Part shown: positions 34,060 to 45,975 of the stretch, piece by piece
How the letters are laid out: every line of letters starts with the position of its first letter
Numbering within the stretch: the stretch's first letter is position 1
Notes under the pieces: model-generated
Seen by the model: the letters and a program-made list of their open reading frames with translations, nothing else
What the model was told of the DNA's origin: nothing
Database searches by the model: none
Translations under genes and position numbers: made by a program
NCBI GenBank assembly: GCA_015680685.1
Contig: MNCI01022649.1
Location: 3,890-67,889, forward strand
Source: Gnetum montanum
Taxonomy: Eukaryota; Streptophyta; Gnetopsida; Gnetales; Gnetaceae
Direction: 5' to 3'
Length of the DNA: 64,000 nucleotides

Positions 34060-35200
34060 TAAATGGATTTTCTGCTAGTTGAGCCTTAGATTGGTTTCTA
34101 TGCATCTCTTCAGCACTTGCTTTAATCAGTCCAAGGCTTGATCAAAACTTGTTCCATAGGTGGAGAAGTCATCCATAAATACTTCCACTCCGTTCCCTAT
34201 CTGCTGTTGGAATATGCTTAGAACTAGGCGTTAAAATGTGATAGAAGCATTGCATAAGCCAAATGACATTTGTTTATACACAAACATTCCCCAAGGACTG
34301 GTGAACGTTGTCTTGGCTTGGTCTTCTAGGGCTATCTATATTTGGTTGTATCCACTATAGCCATCCAGAAAACTGTAATAGTGATGCCCTGCTATGGTGT
34401 CTAAGACTCTGTCAACGAATGACAATGAGAAGTGATGCTTAAATTTTGTCATGTTTAGTAGCCTAAAATCTATGCACACTCTCTATTTGCCTCCTTTTAA
34501 GCATGATTACCAGAGGGATAACCCATTCACTATCAGCAATGGGATATATGAACCCAACCTTAGGAAGTTATTCTATTCCTTCTTTTACTACTTGCTTCAG
34601 TTTTGGGTTCAATCGCCTCTGCGGTTGTTTTCAAGGTTTCATGGAGNTGTTTTGGGTTCAATCACCTCTGTGGTTGTTTTCAAGGTTTCATGGAGGGGTT
34701 AGTGTAAATCCTATGTTGGCATATCCTAGGATCTATTCTAGTTAATTTGGAATATGAATAGGCAAAGGATTTTGACCACTTGTTTATTACTTTTAGCAGA
34801 CTTCCTTTTTGTTTGGAAGCAAGTCTTATGTTGATGATTACCGATTTTTCATTTTCAAGAATGGTTTCAATTCTAGGGGCTATTGTTTGAATTTTTCAAG
34901 AATTTCCAACTTCCCCTAGTTGATGTTTTCAAGGTTAAGACTTGAAAGTTGGTAGTGGACTTGCTCTAGTGCGTCTATGCTTTTGATGTAAGCGCAAGTT
35001 ATTCCCTCAGTTAGTTCCACGCACATTAGTGAGTTGCTCTCTTGATCAGCTATTAGCCACTGGGTGTCTTCTTGTCATGTGGCTGCTGCATACAGGCACT
35101 TTTGTATGTTAATGTCTTGGGCACACCGATTGCATGCAGGCAATGCTAAGCTTAGCACAACCCATGATCTCTACATGCAATTGCACCCTGTATCACTGTA
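34060..35200 (-). pseudogene. Reverse transcriptase remnant (GATATC-family element)
   Basis: Palm and fingers of a gypsy RT on the minus strand. Readable motifs include FLDGYSGYNQI (near 34345-34375), FVYKQMSFGLCNASITF (near 34235-34285) and VFMDDFSTYGT (near 34155-34185), the YxDD motif as FMDD. Frameshifts are frequent. The N at 34647 sits between near-identical 47-bp copies, an assembly fault. Confidence 0.85.
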
Positions 35201-35893
35201 TGCGATGCATGGAACCTTCTTCTTCTTGATCTTTCCAAAAGCGTTTTCCTTAGATATTTCCAAAGAAAGATCAAGGATTCCTAGGTGTGCATTTATAGTA
35301 CTTAGCCATGCCCTTCCTGTTATTATTGAGAAGTCCCCTTTACCGTTATTCACTTGTATCACTAGGAAATCGGCTAGGTACGACCACCCACACATAGTGG
35401 TGACAATGTCCTCCACCAATCCCAAGGGAATAGTGATGGACTAGTTAGCCAGCTCTAGGCGAATATTGCTCTTATTTAATGGAGGCAGGTTCTAGGCTTT
35501 GTACATTTCTTGTGATATTAAGTTGATTGCAGAACCTGAATATAGAAGAGCTTTACATGGCTCATTCCCAGCAATTTGGAGATAGATTAGAGGGCTTCCA
35601 GGATCAGAGAATTTCTTGGGAAGGTGGCCAACCTTGATCCATTCAGTAACAGCATGTGTTAACATAACCGTATGCATTGAGCTCGGTGTTTGGTTTGAAG
35701 GGAGCTCTAAAGCTTTATTTGATGGGGAGGCATTCAGAGGTTCAACCGCTTGTGGTTGTAAGGGCTTGGTTGGACTGTTGGCTTTGAAGAAAGGTCTTTT
35801 CTTCATATGATTGTTAAAACCCATAGTGGGTTGAGGATTCATAGCCCTTGTGGCATTGTGTTGCTGCGGTTGAGTAAGGAGTTCCCCTTGCAT
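35171..35893 (-). pseudogene. Aspartic protease remnant (GATATC-family element)
   Basis: Minus-strand reading: KFSDPGSPLIYLQIAGNEP, then ALLYSGSAINLISQEMYKA, where the catalytic DSG has become YSG, then LVEDIVTTMCGWSYLADFLV and RAWLSTINAHLGIL. A matching sequence lies at 45640-45960 in the gag-protease element. It would process the polyprotein, but loss of the catalytic Asp and stops disable it. Confidence 0.85.
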
Positions 35894-36212
35894 TATTGGA
35901 GTGGGTGGTAATGGAGCTATTGGTGTGAGAGATACGGATGGATTTGAAGGATGGTATATTTGTGGGTTATCTTCCCTAGGAGAGGAAGTTCTATAATACT
36001 CATGGGCTTGGTAGTGATGTTGTGGTGTAACGTAACTAACAGAGTCACATGGAGAGATTAGATGCTACACATAGTAACCATATGGGTCAAGTTGCCAATA
36101 TGGGTATTGTTGGTGGTAGCATCCCCCATGACTGTGGGTATTGCCACTATTAATGTTTCTCAACAAGTTGTGGTGGAGTTCCACTTGGATAATATGTTGA
36201 AGGTTGGTGGAA

Positions 36213-38150
36213 CTACCTTGGGTTACCTTGGGGATAAGGTAACCATCGAGGTGCTTGTCGTTTATTTAGTCGTGGGTTGAGTGCATACACCCCAGACTCT
36301 TGTAGATCTAAGATCACTGGGCAACATCTTTTAGGATGGTTGTATTGGCATATCTTGCATCCACTATCATTGTCTGTGTCTGAATCCATGACCGCTTTTG
36401 TGATGGCCATTTTGTCCTTACCCTTGTTATGTGCATTGTTTACTTCTCTCTTTTTCTTTTTTTCGTGGTCATTACCTCGCTCCCTAGACTCCTTTACAAT
36501 TTTAAGAACAGTTTTAAACCTACTATCCAGGGAGTCCCACATTTGGTCTACCTTTGCCGATACTTTTGTTGTTAACTTTTGGAGAGGCAAAGTTTTCCTA
36601 TTCACCATCTCTTCGAGTGGTAACTCCTCTTCCTCCTCGCAAAATCTCACACCCCATTTTTGGCGGGAAGGATCTTGGTTGTATTGTTCCACACTTTCTC
36701 TCTTTCGTAGCTCACCTTCTTCTTTGGCTCCTTACTCTAGTAGTCTATGAATTTGATGAGACCTAAGCTTCGATAACCTTCCTTGGGCGTATGTCCCAAG
36801 GGTTCTTCTTGTTTCATGTCTAAGTCTATCCACGAGATGAAGTAGTTGATCCCGCTACGAATAACCATGGCTAGGACAACAATGTAATAGTGCGTAATAG
36901 CGGCCCATGGCAGCATCCAAGGGTTCATGATTTCCTTGCTTCCATCCTTGGATTTTCTTCCACAGGTTAGAAACTTGGTAGTACGTGTGGTACGTATCAT
37001 TAAACAGTTCTAACATTGTACTTCACCGCCGAATGGATTCCAGTTCTAAGGACTAGTACCAACTTTCAGCTTCTTTCACTAGTGTCCTTGGGAACAACTT
37101 CAGTTTTTGCCATTTGTTTTCTATGTTTTGCAAGGCACATGCATCATGGAATGCTTGTAAATGATTTTGAGGATCAGCGTTGTATCCCCCTTCAAATTGT
37201 GGGATGTTGTTCATGTCTAACCTCTTGATCCTACTATCCTTTTGGTGCCTTGTTGGAACTCTTATGACCTCAATTATATCTAGCATGCTTCTAGTTGTAA
37301 GTAGGGGTTCTTTGTGATCGTCTCATTCATAGCATCTATGGTGTCTATGCGGTTCCCTACTCTCCCTTCTTCTATTCCTTGATTCTTTAGAGTGCCCTTG
37401 TCCTCATTCTCGACTGTCTCGTCAATGACTTTTACTTCGTTTTCCCTTATCCTCACAATTGGTTTCCCTATGACTATGTCTGGACACTGAAGGCGAGGGT
37501 GAAGATGACAATGAAGGTGAAGAAGAAGGAGAACCATTGCCATGATGGTGTTTTCTACCTTCTCTTCGGTGGTCTCGGCCTCGATCATGATCATGATTAG
37601 AATGTCCATCCTTATCGTGTGTTTGTGTTCCTTCATTGAACACTTCATGTTCATGGGTATTAGAATGAGGGTTGTGAATAGTGGAGTGGAGGTTCTTATA
37701 CACTACCTCCTGATCAATGTTAGGAGGAGGAACATCATTTCATGGGGAACCTGTTTAGGTAGGTTCAGCATCCTCAATTTTTCTCAAAATGTGTGGAGTG
37801 TCATGGGGCCATTTATCCTTCAAAGATGTATGGTATCTCTCCTATCACAAGTTCCTTTGATGTTGCGCTTCTGTGTGATGATAGTATCTTGAGTCATGAT
37901 CATATGCAATGTATTCTGCATATAAAAGCAGCATGCCTATTTGTGTGAGAGCATGAAGGAGCATGTTGGGAACTGATCGGTCTGGAGGCAACACTATGTT
38001 ACCCTCCAAGTCTCTCCAATGCAGGTGTTCATCTTGTTGGAGAATAAAGGTGAAATCAAGTACATACTCATCAGGATAAATATATATCACACGAAATTGT
38101 TGAGGAGTTGGCGGATCCTAGTTACATGTATTATGCCGCTGACTGCCTCT
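36213..38150 (-). pseudogene. gag remnant (GATATC-family element)
   Basis: Several minus-strand open pieces in order: 38090-37845; 37703-37280, rich in His, Arg and Ser; 37286-37053 with RIKRLDMNNIPQFEGGYNAD and HLQAFHDACALQNIENKW; and 36692-36213, ending CKICQYNHPKRCC then GVYALNPRLNK and LPYPQGNP. Gag coats the RNA. The knuckle spacing CX2CX3HX4C is one residue short of the usual CX2CX4HX4C and is shared with the related element (44803-44841). A deletion-free ancestor is not reconstructable by eye. Confidence 0.85.
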
Positions 38151-38322
38151 TGTGTTAGTCCTAGGGAGTGAAGTGCTCTTATGCGAAGAAGAAGACATCT
38201 TATTTTGTTCGGTGTGTAATGTACTGTTGTCTTGTCTTTCTTTGATTAACCCTAAGGGTTCGTTCTAATGTTCCAATGATATGAATGATTTCCTATGTAC
38301 TATGCAATGCACAAAAAACTAA

Positions 38323-38342
38323 GTCCCTGGCAACGGTCCCAA
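38323..38342 (-). other. Primer binding site, non-iMet type
   Basis: Minus strand TTGGGACCGTTGCCAGGGAC follows the 5' LTR. It resembles the TGGCGCCGTTGCCGGGGA site used by Tat/Athila-type plant gypsy elements. Confidence 0.75.
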
Positions 38343-39149
38343 TGATGAGTGGCGAGGTACCCCTACACTCAACCATACGAATACGAGTGTTTCATGCATG
38401 ATTTGGTTAAACTCCAAGGATCAAGTGCTTATGCTCCTTAATGGAATACTCAAGTTAATCAATTGTTGTCTTCCCAAACTTACTTGTTTTGTCATGGTTG
38501 CATGGTTAAGTAAGCTTGAGATATATGATTTTTATAGCTTTTGTATTTTTTATGTCTTCTACTAACAAAGGAGAGGGAGAGAGAACTAAGTGGCTAACTT
38601 ACATTAACTATTCATTAACTAAGTTCTAAATGTTCCTAACACCAGTATCCATTCTCACTTGCCGTACACATCCTGAACTAGTGCAACACTACTGGGATTA
38701 CCAAACGCTAATCGTTATTGGATTACCAAGCGCTACATGCATGCTCGAAGTGGTCGTATTAAGTGTATTTAACTAAGGGGGTTGAAGGTTGAGAGAAATA
38801 TTAGTTAACTAGAAAAGTGTTAAATAATCATTAATTACTAATTATCTTAATCTGTATGTTGCAAGGTTTATCATAAAGTTCATCTTTATTGCCATACACA
38901 AAATTATGCTCAGGCACAAATTGCTCAAATAAAGATCCATTCACTCTATGACTCCTACTGCGGGCACATAGAAATAATTCTAACTCTGGAATGACAAAAC
39001 TATAAGAGTCTGGCTAAGGGTCTAAATCTAACTACCTTGGAACCAAGGGCCCCACCTCTTATTTATAGAAGATGATGCAGGACGCGATATCGCGTGGTGG
39101 ATGTGATATTGTGTATAGGATATCACATACGCGATATTGTGGTTTATCA
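38343..39149 (-). repeat. 5' LTR of GATATC-family element
   Basis: 807 bp, partner of 29257-30067. Its U3 palindromes (about 39084-39141) are fewer and more mutated. TATA box on minus (TATTTATA on plus, 39060-39067). Confidence 0.95.
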
Positions 39150-39405
39150 GTTGGAATTGATATAGAAATTCCCATGGTAAGACTTCTTGTAAGCACAAGA
39201 CATCAACATCCAAATCTTTTAACTATGCTAAAATGCATGGGTATTGATATTTGTGCCAATCCAAGGCCCATGATAGACATAGCGGATATTGTTTCTCACT
39301 CACTAGGGATCTTACAAGCATGTTGTATGTTGCAACTTTTATTCCTATTCTTGGATTCTTGTGTAGATCATTTTTCTTCATGAGTATCATACTTCTTGTT
39401 GAAAT
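39150..39405 (-). pseudogene. CCR4-type deadenylase pseudogene, N-terminal third
   Basis: Minus-strand reading in one frame gives IGIKVATYNML (the SYN/TYN strand that starts the EEP fold), CLSWALDWHKYQ, a stop, then LDVDVLCLQEVLPWEFLYQF, whose E is the metal-binding glutamate of LQEV. It continues at 29251 without loss of frame once the nested retroelement is removed. The usual leucine-rich or zinc-finger N-terminal extension of CCR4 proteins is not seen upstream. Confidence 0.85.
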
Positions 39406-41862
39406 GAGATTCTAAGTCCCCATGTTATTTTGCCCTATGTTTTTGATTATAGGATGGATTAATATACCCTTTTCTTGATGGTTAAAGATTGTTCTATTTC
39501 CTTAACTAATTCTCTAACTAATACATTGATTGATCTTTAACTAATACATCAACTAATAATCAACTACATCAACTAAATAATATCTATTTTTATAATTATA
39601 TTATCTATTTTTAGTAATATTTAATGACATTATATAATTTTAGTAATATGTAACTATATTATCTAGTTTTTAATAGCCTTTCTACCCCCCTTAGGAACAC
39701 TAACTCCGGTAGTGTAATTAATAACATGCCATATTAATCTTAAGACTATTTGTAAGGGTTACATACTAAGACTTAAAGCTTAAAATGTTGAATTTATAAT
39801 ATTATTAAATTATATGATGCCTAGATGATAAATCTGACCTCACCATTGAGTTTAGAAGGATAAAAAATGTGAGAAATGACTATTCATATGTTGAAAATGA
39901 ACATCGTATGCTCAAGTTGTGTAAAATTAAACTTTTGAGGATCTCAAGGCACTATATAGAGCAAGAAGTAAAAACTAATTTTTGGGATTCCTTGAGATGA
40001 ATCTAACTCCACCATTGATCTTAGAAGGTTGAAATCTATAGGAAACAACTCTTTTTTTGCAGAAAAAGGTTTCCGAAATCAAAAGTTATGGCTTTTGCAA
40101 TCTAGAACGTTTGGCACAAAAAATGAGATTTCCCTAGAGGTCACCCATCCCAGTTCTACTTGAAAGCAAACACTCTTAATTACAGAATTTTTATCTTATT
40201 TGCTACTAGTGTAGAAAATTCTAATTTTGAAAATTATTTTTGTAAGTTCCTAATTTAAACTAACAATTCAATGACAAAAATTTGAATTTTCTGTTAATTG
40301 ACAGAAATTTCAAATTTTTTCGTCAATTGACAAACAACTGAAAATTTTTCATCATATAATAGAGAATTTGTCATTTCATTATGAATGGCAACAACAGTTG
40401 CGGTGACACACCATTTCAAGGTGTGCGTGATGGCTTTGGAGGCAGTGATGGATGACATGGGAGGTAGTGATGGACAACATAGGAGGCAGTGATGGGTGAC
40501 ATGGGAGGTAGTGATGGACAACATGGGAGGCAGTGATGGATGACATGGGAGGCAGTTATGAGTGGCATGGAAGGCAGTGGTGTATGGGGTGGAAGGTAGT
40601 GATGTATGGGGTGGAAGGCAATGATGGACGGTGTGCGAGGTGGTGATGGACGGTGTAGGAGGCGAGACACGATGCAGTGCGGTGTGGCAGGTGCAGTTGC
40701 ATAGGGCTGCATAGGCGGCATGGCATGATGCAAGTGGGCAACATAAAGGCACAAATGGTAGAGGCATGAGCAACGACAGCATAGGCACAAATGGTGGATA
40801 GTGGGAGAGGCATGAAAATTGCAACGGTGTAGGTGCGATTTCTTTTTGTTCCCCTTTTTGGGGTTGGCCCCAAGGGCTAGATCTCGTCAACTACAACCAT
40901 GCAGCTAAACAAAAATTTGTATATTATTTTTTAAAATTCTTTTTATATATTCCATATTTTTTTTGCAAAAAAAATATTTACGACCTGGGTTTGAATCCGC
41001 GACCTCTTGGTCATTTTTTAAATAATAATATTTTATATTTATATTTATATTTATATTTATTTAATTAAAGTATTTTGGGACATGGGATTAAACCTATGAC
41101 CTCCCCCTCAATAAGTATTTTAGAGGTTTTTTTTCTTAACTTTCTATTATTAGTTTATTCCACCTTGCTTTGGCAGTTGACGTTGTGGTTCCGCTGATGA
41201 CAGCGTAAAGGTTCGGTATGAGTATGCATGCATAACAAAAAACTTTAAACATAAATATCTCCCAAACCATAAGTCTGATTGAGACAAAATTTGTACTGCA
41301 TCTTGACAAGTACTATGCATTGGACATAGTTTTAGGGGTTCAAAAATAACATTGATTTTTCAAAATTTAAAAGGACCAAACTAGCCTATTTTGTTGAATT
41401 GACATTTCTAGGCTGACATATGGTAACTTAGAATCTTCTAGATTACTTGGATAATGAATTTCAAAAAAATAAGATCAATTCAGGTCATGGTTACTAACTT
41501 TCTTGAAGGAAATTTAACAATGACCCTAATTGATTAATAATTATAGTTTTAAATGGGTAAAATTTACCTGTACCAGTTTCTCATTATCTTACCAACATCT
41601 CTTGTAATTGATGAACTTTGATGAGGTGTGATCAAATCTTCATTGGTTAATGATATTCATGAAAGAAATTTTGTTGTTTGTTGGGATCTAGATGCTTGAT
41701 CCATTGTTCGTGAAGTTAATGGAAAGGTATTTTATGACTTGCATCACAAATATATAGTACATCCAGCGATGATCAATGGCTTGTAATGTGTTGTGCCTTC
41801 AAGGTTCATCATCAAGTTCATGTTGTAGCTAGGGCCATGATTCTAAATGGCCCTTGCGATCG
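39406..41862 (-). other. Non-coding interior of the CCR4-carrying element
   Basis: No gag or pol motif on the minus strand. It holds the 22-bp minisatellite at 40437-40670 and a TTTATA repeat at about 41036-41060. The minus-strand open stretch at 40294-40890 is the minisatellite read as protein and is not a gene. Confidence 0.6.
40437..40670. repeat. 22-bp minisatellite (GCAGTGATGGATGACATGGG type)
   Basis: About ten imperfect units with spacing near 22 bp, alternating GATGACATGGGAGG and GACAACATGGGAGG early and decaying toward GGTGTATGGGGTGG-type units. Confidence 0.85.
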
Positions 41863-41882
41863 TGGTTTGCTTTGATACTAAT
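41863..41882 (-). other. Primer binding site of the CCR4-carrying element
   Basis: Minus strand TTAGTATCAAAGCAAACC just inside the 5' LTR matches the iMet-type PBS TTGGTATCAGAGC. Confidence 0.75.
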
Positions 41883-42483
41883 TATGACATCTTGTCCCCG
41901 CATGGAAAATGCCAAATATATGATATATTAGATATTATGGATATAAAGAAAATATACTAATGCAAAATATAAGTGATATTTAGCATTATGTATAAAGAAA
42001 ATAATAGGAAAAATGCAAAAAAAGAAAGAAAAGCATGCTTTATTGATATAAAAAAGTGTATTCGGATCATGCTCTAAGAGTGTTCCTTAGGGTTTTCTTC
42101 CTTTGGCATCTATCCCTTAGAGGTAATCCAACACTGCCACCATAGTTAGGCCTATAACCTAACTAGAAGGGATGACCAGTCCACTTCCTATCTTGCTTCA
42201 CCTAGCTTCCTGTGACTTTGCCTATATTGATGTTGCCACCCCATGACTTGCCTGTACTGGCTTCACCATTCCCATGCTGGCATGACTTCTAACCCCAAGT
42301 ATAAATGCCTTTGGTCAAACCCCTAAAGGTTACCTCAAGAGACACATTCGTTATTACAACATGCCCTTTTAGGTCTTAATCACAGCTACCCTTTTAGCTC
42401 TTGTTAAGATAACAATAACACTTGTTATGAGGAGACACCATCTTCTTTAGTTAGCAGCATCATTTGGGAATGGGGATATGATA
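41883..42483 (-). repeat. 5' LTR of the CCR4-carrying element
   Basis: Partner of 27290-27893; the two differ by scattered substitutions and small indels, indicating an old insertion. Confidence 0.85.
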
Positions 42484-42848
42484 CTTGGTAATACCAGCAA
42501 TAGTTACATGTGTCTAGGACATAAGTGGTAGATTAGGAATGGATATCCATTACTATAGACTAGATTAGACTTACAATTTTATCATTAATTAGACTTAGCA
42601 TTTACTTCCATTTTCATTATGTTTACTACTAGGAGCATTAGTGGCTAAACAACATTAGTTATCATAAGCCTCATTGAGAGCTAAGCCATACACATTGTAC
42701 CTCACTAGATCAAGGTGGGAAGACAACGATCACAAGCTTAAACTCAATTACTAGCATAACAACATTGTCCATCTATGGATTATGAGTGGGTCATGTGTGA
42801 ACACTTGTGACTTGTATGGTTGTGTGTTGGATGCTCCATCACTCATCA
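42484..42848 (+). repeat. 5' LTR, right piece (gag-protease element)
   Basis: Continues 26711-27289; aligns to 52033-52396. It ends CCATCACTCATCA, related to the TCATCA ends of the GATATC family, but has no GATATC palindromes. Confidence 0.85.
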
Positions 42849-42866
42849 TTGCACCTTTGTTGAGAA
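42849..42866 (+). other. Primer binding site-like sequence (gag-protease element)
   Basis: TTGCACCTTTGTTGAGAA directly after the LTR is a decayed form of the TTGGxACCGTTGCC site seen at 38323-38342. Confidence 0.6.
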
Positions 42867-44945
42867 TTTGTCAATGTGTGATGAGTAATTGAATTTACAA
42901 AGTTCGTTGTATCAAGAAATTAAATGTTAATTTTCCTAATTTTTAAATAATTCTAACAACACATACTTAACCAAGCATCATACTCATAACATGAATTCAA
43001 CTAAAGAGAAACTATCACCTACCAAAGAGATGAAAAGGGGTAATGATAGAATAAATATCAATGAAGACTCGAGTATGGCTATGCAGACAAGAATCTCATA
43101 CGTTCATAATGATCCTTAGTATCTTAATTTCACCTTCATCTTTTACAAAGATGGATAGTTAAGCTGGATAAACTTATAAGGCAACATCATTCTACCTCCA
43201 AAGTGTTCAGAAATCACCATGTTTTAAATAGCTTTAAGGGGAATGAATCTGAGCCATGTACAAGAAGGGTACCATGTGATAAATACATGGCAAGACCTTA
43301 TCAACCCACAAAGGCAGAAGTGTAGAGAGATGCTGCTATGGAGACCAAACATGTTCACAATAAGGGAAAGTAGATTAACTATCCTATTGTCCTAGAAGAA
43401 CTTGATGGTGATGCATTTGTACTAGAGAAACTTTACTAGGATCATGAAGTCCATTCACAAACACCTATCATTCACTTAGAAGAACCTGTTAAAGTGTAGT
43501 TCCATTTAGCCTTGGTAGAGACACCAAGAAAACAAGCAATAGACTCTAAGTATAAGCAGGACTCAAGACCAAGAGCTTCCACTTGAACACAAAAGGAAGA
43601 ATACCAAAGTCATAGAAGGAGAACTAGCTGACATCATTCTTCCACTACTTCATCTTTATCCTCAAGATTGTCAATGGACTCTGATATAAGGAAACACATG
43701 TATAGAGATCATGATAGGGAGAGATGTCAAACTCGTGATCAACATGATTATTGCCTAAGACATTCTAATGAGGAAGATGAAGAAATTGAGCTAAGAAGAA
43801 ATAGGGATAGGTGTGTAGAGAGATCACTACAATAGAGCATACGAACCCTATGAGCATGAAGAACCCTTGATGGCTACTTGCAACATGATAAATATAAGGG
43901 AATTTTTCTATATTCCAACCAAGCATGTAAGGGAAAATTGCATTAAGCGACTAGATATGAATGACATGTCAAGATTTGAAGGTGGATATCATGTAGATCC
44001 ACAACATCACCTTCAGGCATTCCATGATGTCTACGCCCTACATAATATAGAGAGTAACTAGAAAAAACTAAAGTTATGTCTAAGGACACTCATCAAAGAG
44101 GCAGAGAGTTGATACAAATCATTGGAACCTGAATCATGTAGAAGATGGAGTATCATGGTTGAACTTTTTAATGAAAAATATCAAACCTACTCTTGGGTGT
44201 CTAATCTTAGAAAAAAAATCTAGGGCTAGAAGTAAGGGATCCACAAATCTCCTGATGTGGTAATGTGTAGATACTATTTGCTTTTACATAGATGCTTAGG
44301 CCATGGATTTTTCCAAAGGGAGTAGCTTAGACACATTGTTGATGGGCTATGAAACAAAACTAGGGGATTCCTTGGGGTGTATGGCTAAGGAAGATTGTAT
44401 GAAATGACCATCCATTGCATCCAGAGATTGATCGATCAAGTGGAAAAGGAAGAGGGTGAACTAAAGAAGAGAGAATCAATTGAGGAGTACAATAGAGATT
44501 CATCCATTAGAAAGAGAGATGTATGAGTGTGTAGTCAGCAAGAGGAGGAAGCTTTGGATGAGAAAATATAGAAAAAGACACTACCTATTTAGAAATATGT
44601 TATAGATATAGAAAACAAGGTAGAAAATATGTGGGATTCGGTATAGGAAAAGTTTGTAATATCTTTAAAAGTTGTGAAGGAAGAAACTAAGTAGGCCTTT
44701 AATAAAGGTAAAGAGAAAAAGAAGAAAAGAGATTTTAGATGGAAAGACAAGGTAGCTTCAGTGGCAAATTGTTTGGGTACAAGCTCAGATGAGGAGGAAA
44801 GATGTTTTGTGTGCCAATATGACCATCCTAAGGGGTGTTGCTTGGTCATGGCACATTTGCAAGAAATGGGGGCATATGCATTGAATCCAAGATTCATTAA
44901 GAAGAAAATGCCCAAATGGTTACCTTATCCTCAAGGTAACTAAAA
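42867..44945 (+). pseudogene. gag remnant (gag-protease element)
   Basis: Matches the gag of the 29257-39149 element: CIKRLDMNDMSRFEGGYHVD and HLQAFHDVYALHNIES (43939-44058), then CFVCQYDHPKGCC (44803-44841), GAYALNPRFIKKK and WLPYPQGN to 44940. The zinc knuckle has the same short CX2CX3HX4C spacing. Multiple stops. Confidence 0.85.
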
Positions 44946-45439
44946 AAAAACCTTTCAATCAATCTATTATCCCAATGGAGCTTACCTGTAGTCACAAGAG
45001 CAGTGCCATCAATAGTGGTAGCCACCACAATTGTGGGCAATGCCACCACCATGATAGTAGTGCCCATATTGGTAGGTAGACCCTTATGGATACTATGTTC
45101 AGCATCTAATTTCTCTAGAAAATGTAGTAGTTTAAACTCCTCAATACTACCCACTAGAATACCATAGACCTACACCTCCAAGGATGAACTCCAATCGGTA
45201 TGTGCATCCATAAGCAATTGGTTTGTTATGTCAACCTCATAACCCTTTACCACCTATGCCACCACCTATCATGTAGGGTGAACTACCATCATAACCTTAG
45301 TAGAAGAATGCTAAAAGGGTAATGAATGTACAGATAGATGCTCATACTTGTAATAATAAGGGTAGATCTAAGAAATGTCCTTTCTTTAGAAAAAGTCTAG
45401 AAAAGGTATGTAGAATTAGAACTTCATTGAGATAAGTCT

Positions 45440-45975
45440 CTCATATGATAGATCCTCCTACAACCACTGTGCTTATGCAACAACTAAATCAGAAACTTAA
45501 AACTATCATGATAATAGATATAGTATTAGTTTGGATAAAGGTAGGGACAATTCCTAGGAAAAGAATAGACCTAGGATTTCCTTAGATTTGTTTACGAGTA
45601 GCTAGAAATTCACCATCCAAGGCTCTCCTAAACTCAAGTTCTAGAGTCAATTTGATATCTCAAGAATCATACAAGACATGGAACCTACCACCCTTAAAAG
45701 AAGTGCAACATAAGGTTAAAGTTTGCAAATCAATCTATTACCATTCCTTTGGGATAGATAGAAGATGTTATTATCACTATCAATGGGTGGTCTTATCTAG
45801 TAGACTTTTTGGTGATTGATGTGAATAATAATGAGAAGGAATTTTCTATTATAATGGAAAGATCATGGTTTAGCACAATAGATGCTAAGTCAAGGATGAG
45901 AAATTTATTTGTAAAAATCTTGAAGGAGGACATGCAAGGAGTCATACACGTAGAGAATTCCATGCATTACTAATG
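45440..45975 (+). pseudogene. Aspartic protease remnant (gag-protease element)
   Basis: SSRVNLISQESYKTW (usual DSGSxxNLISxxxY), then NQSITIPLGxIEDVIITING, WSYLVDFLVIDVNN and FSIIMERSWFSTIDAKSRMR, closely matching 35171-35893. The catalytic D-S-G is not readable. No RT follows. Confidence 0.8.

Larger units (their letters stand above)
29252..39154 (-). mobile_element. Full-length Ty3/gypsy element, GATATC-LTR family (29257-39149), TSD GTTGG
   Basis: Plus-strand order is 3' LTR 29257-30067, polypurine tract, non-coding 3' region, integrase, RNase H, RT, protease, gag, PBS, 5' LTR 38343-39149; all reads on the minus strand. GTTGG at 29252-29256 and 39150-39154 is a perfect 5-bp duplication, and its removal joins the CCR4 reading frame (YQFQPNLEKMG). 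This is the innermost and thus youngest layer of the stack. Protease-RT-RH-IN order defines Ty3/gypsy. The non-canonical PBS and internal purine tract recall the Tat/Athila group. Coding regions are broken by stops, and two N joins (30687, 34647) carry duplicated sequence. Confidence 0.95.
27285..42488 (-). mobile_element. Non-autonomous LTR retrotransposon carrying a CCR4-type gene copy (27290-42483)
   Basis: LTRs of about 600 bp at 27290-27893 and 41883-42483 are clearly alignable along their length and have inverted ends TGTGACATCCC/GGGATGTGATA. PBS and polypurine tract place it on the minus strand. Flanks CTTAG (27285-27289) and CTTGG (42484-42488) form a duplication; the intact 3' LTR of the host element reads CTTGG at this site. 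Without the nested 29257-39149 element it is about 5.3 kb. I see no gag or pol; instead the sense strand carries an intronless deadenylase domain (see the CCR4 entries) and a minisatellite. Confidence 0.85.

Noticed and set aside
35064-35444. Plus-strand frames over the gypsy element (also 36277-36750, 34451-34745)
   Set aside because: Antisense shadows of minus-strand protease, gag and RT; one also crosses the N at 34647.
40294-40890. His/Pro/Ser-rich proteins on the minus strand
   Set aside because: Three overlapping frames over a 22-bp minisatellite; no start context or domain.
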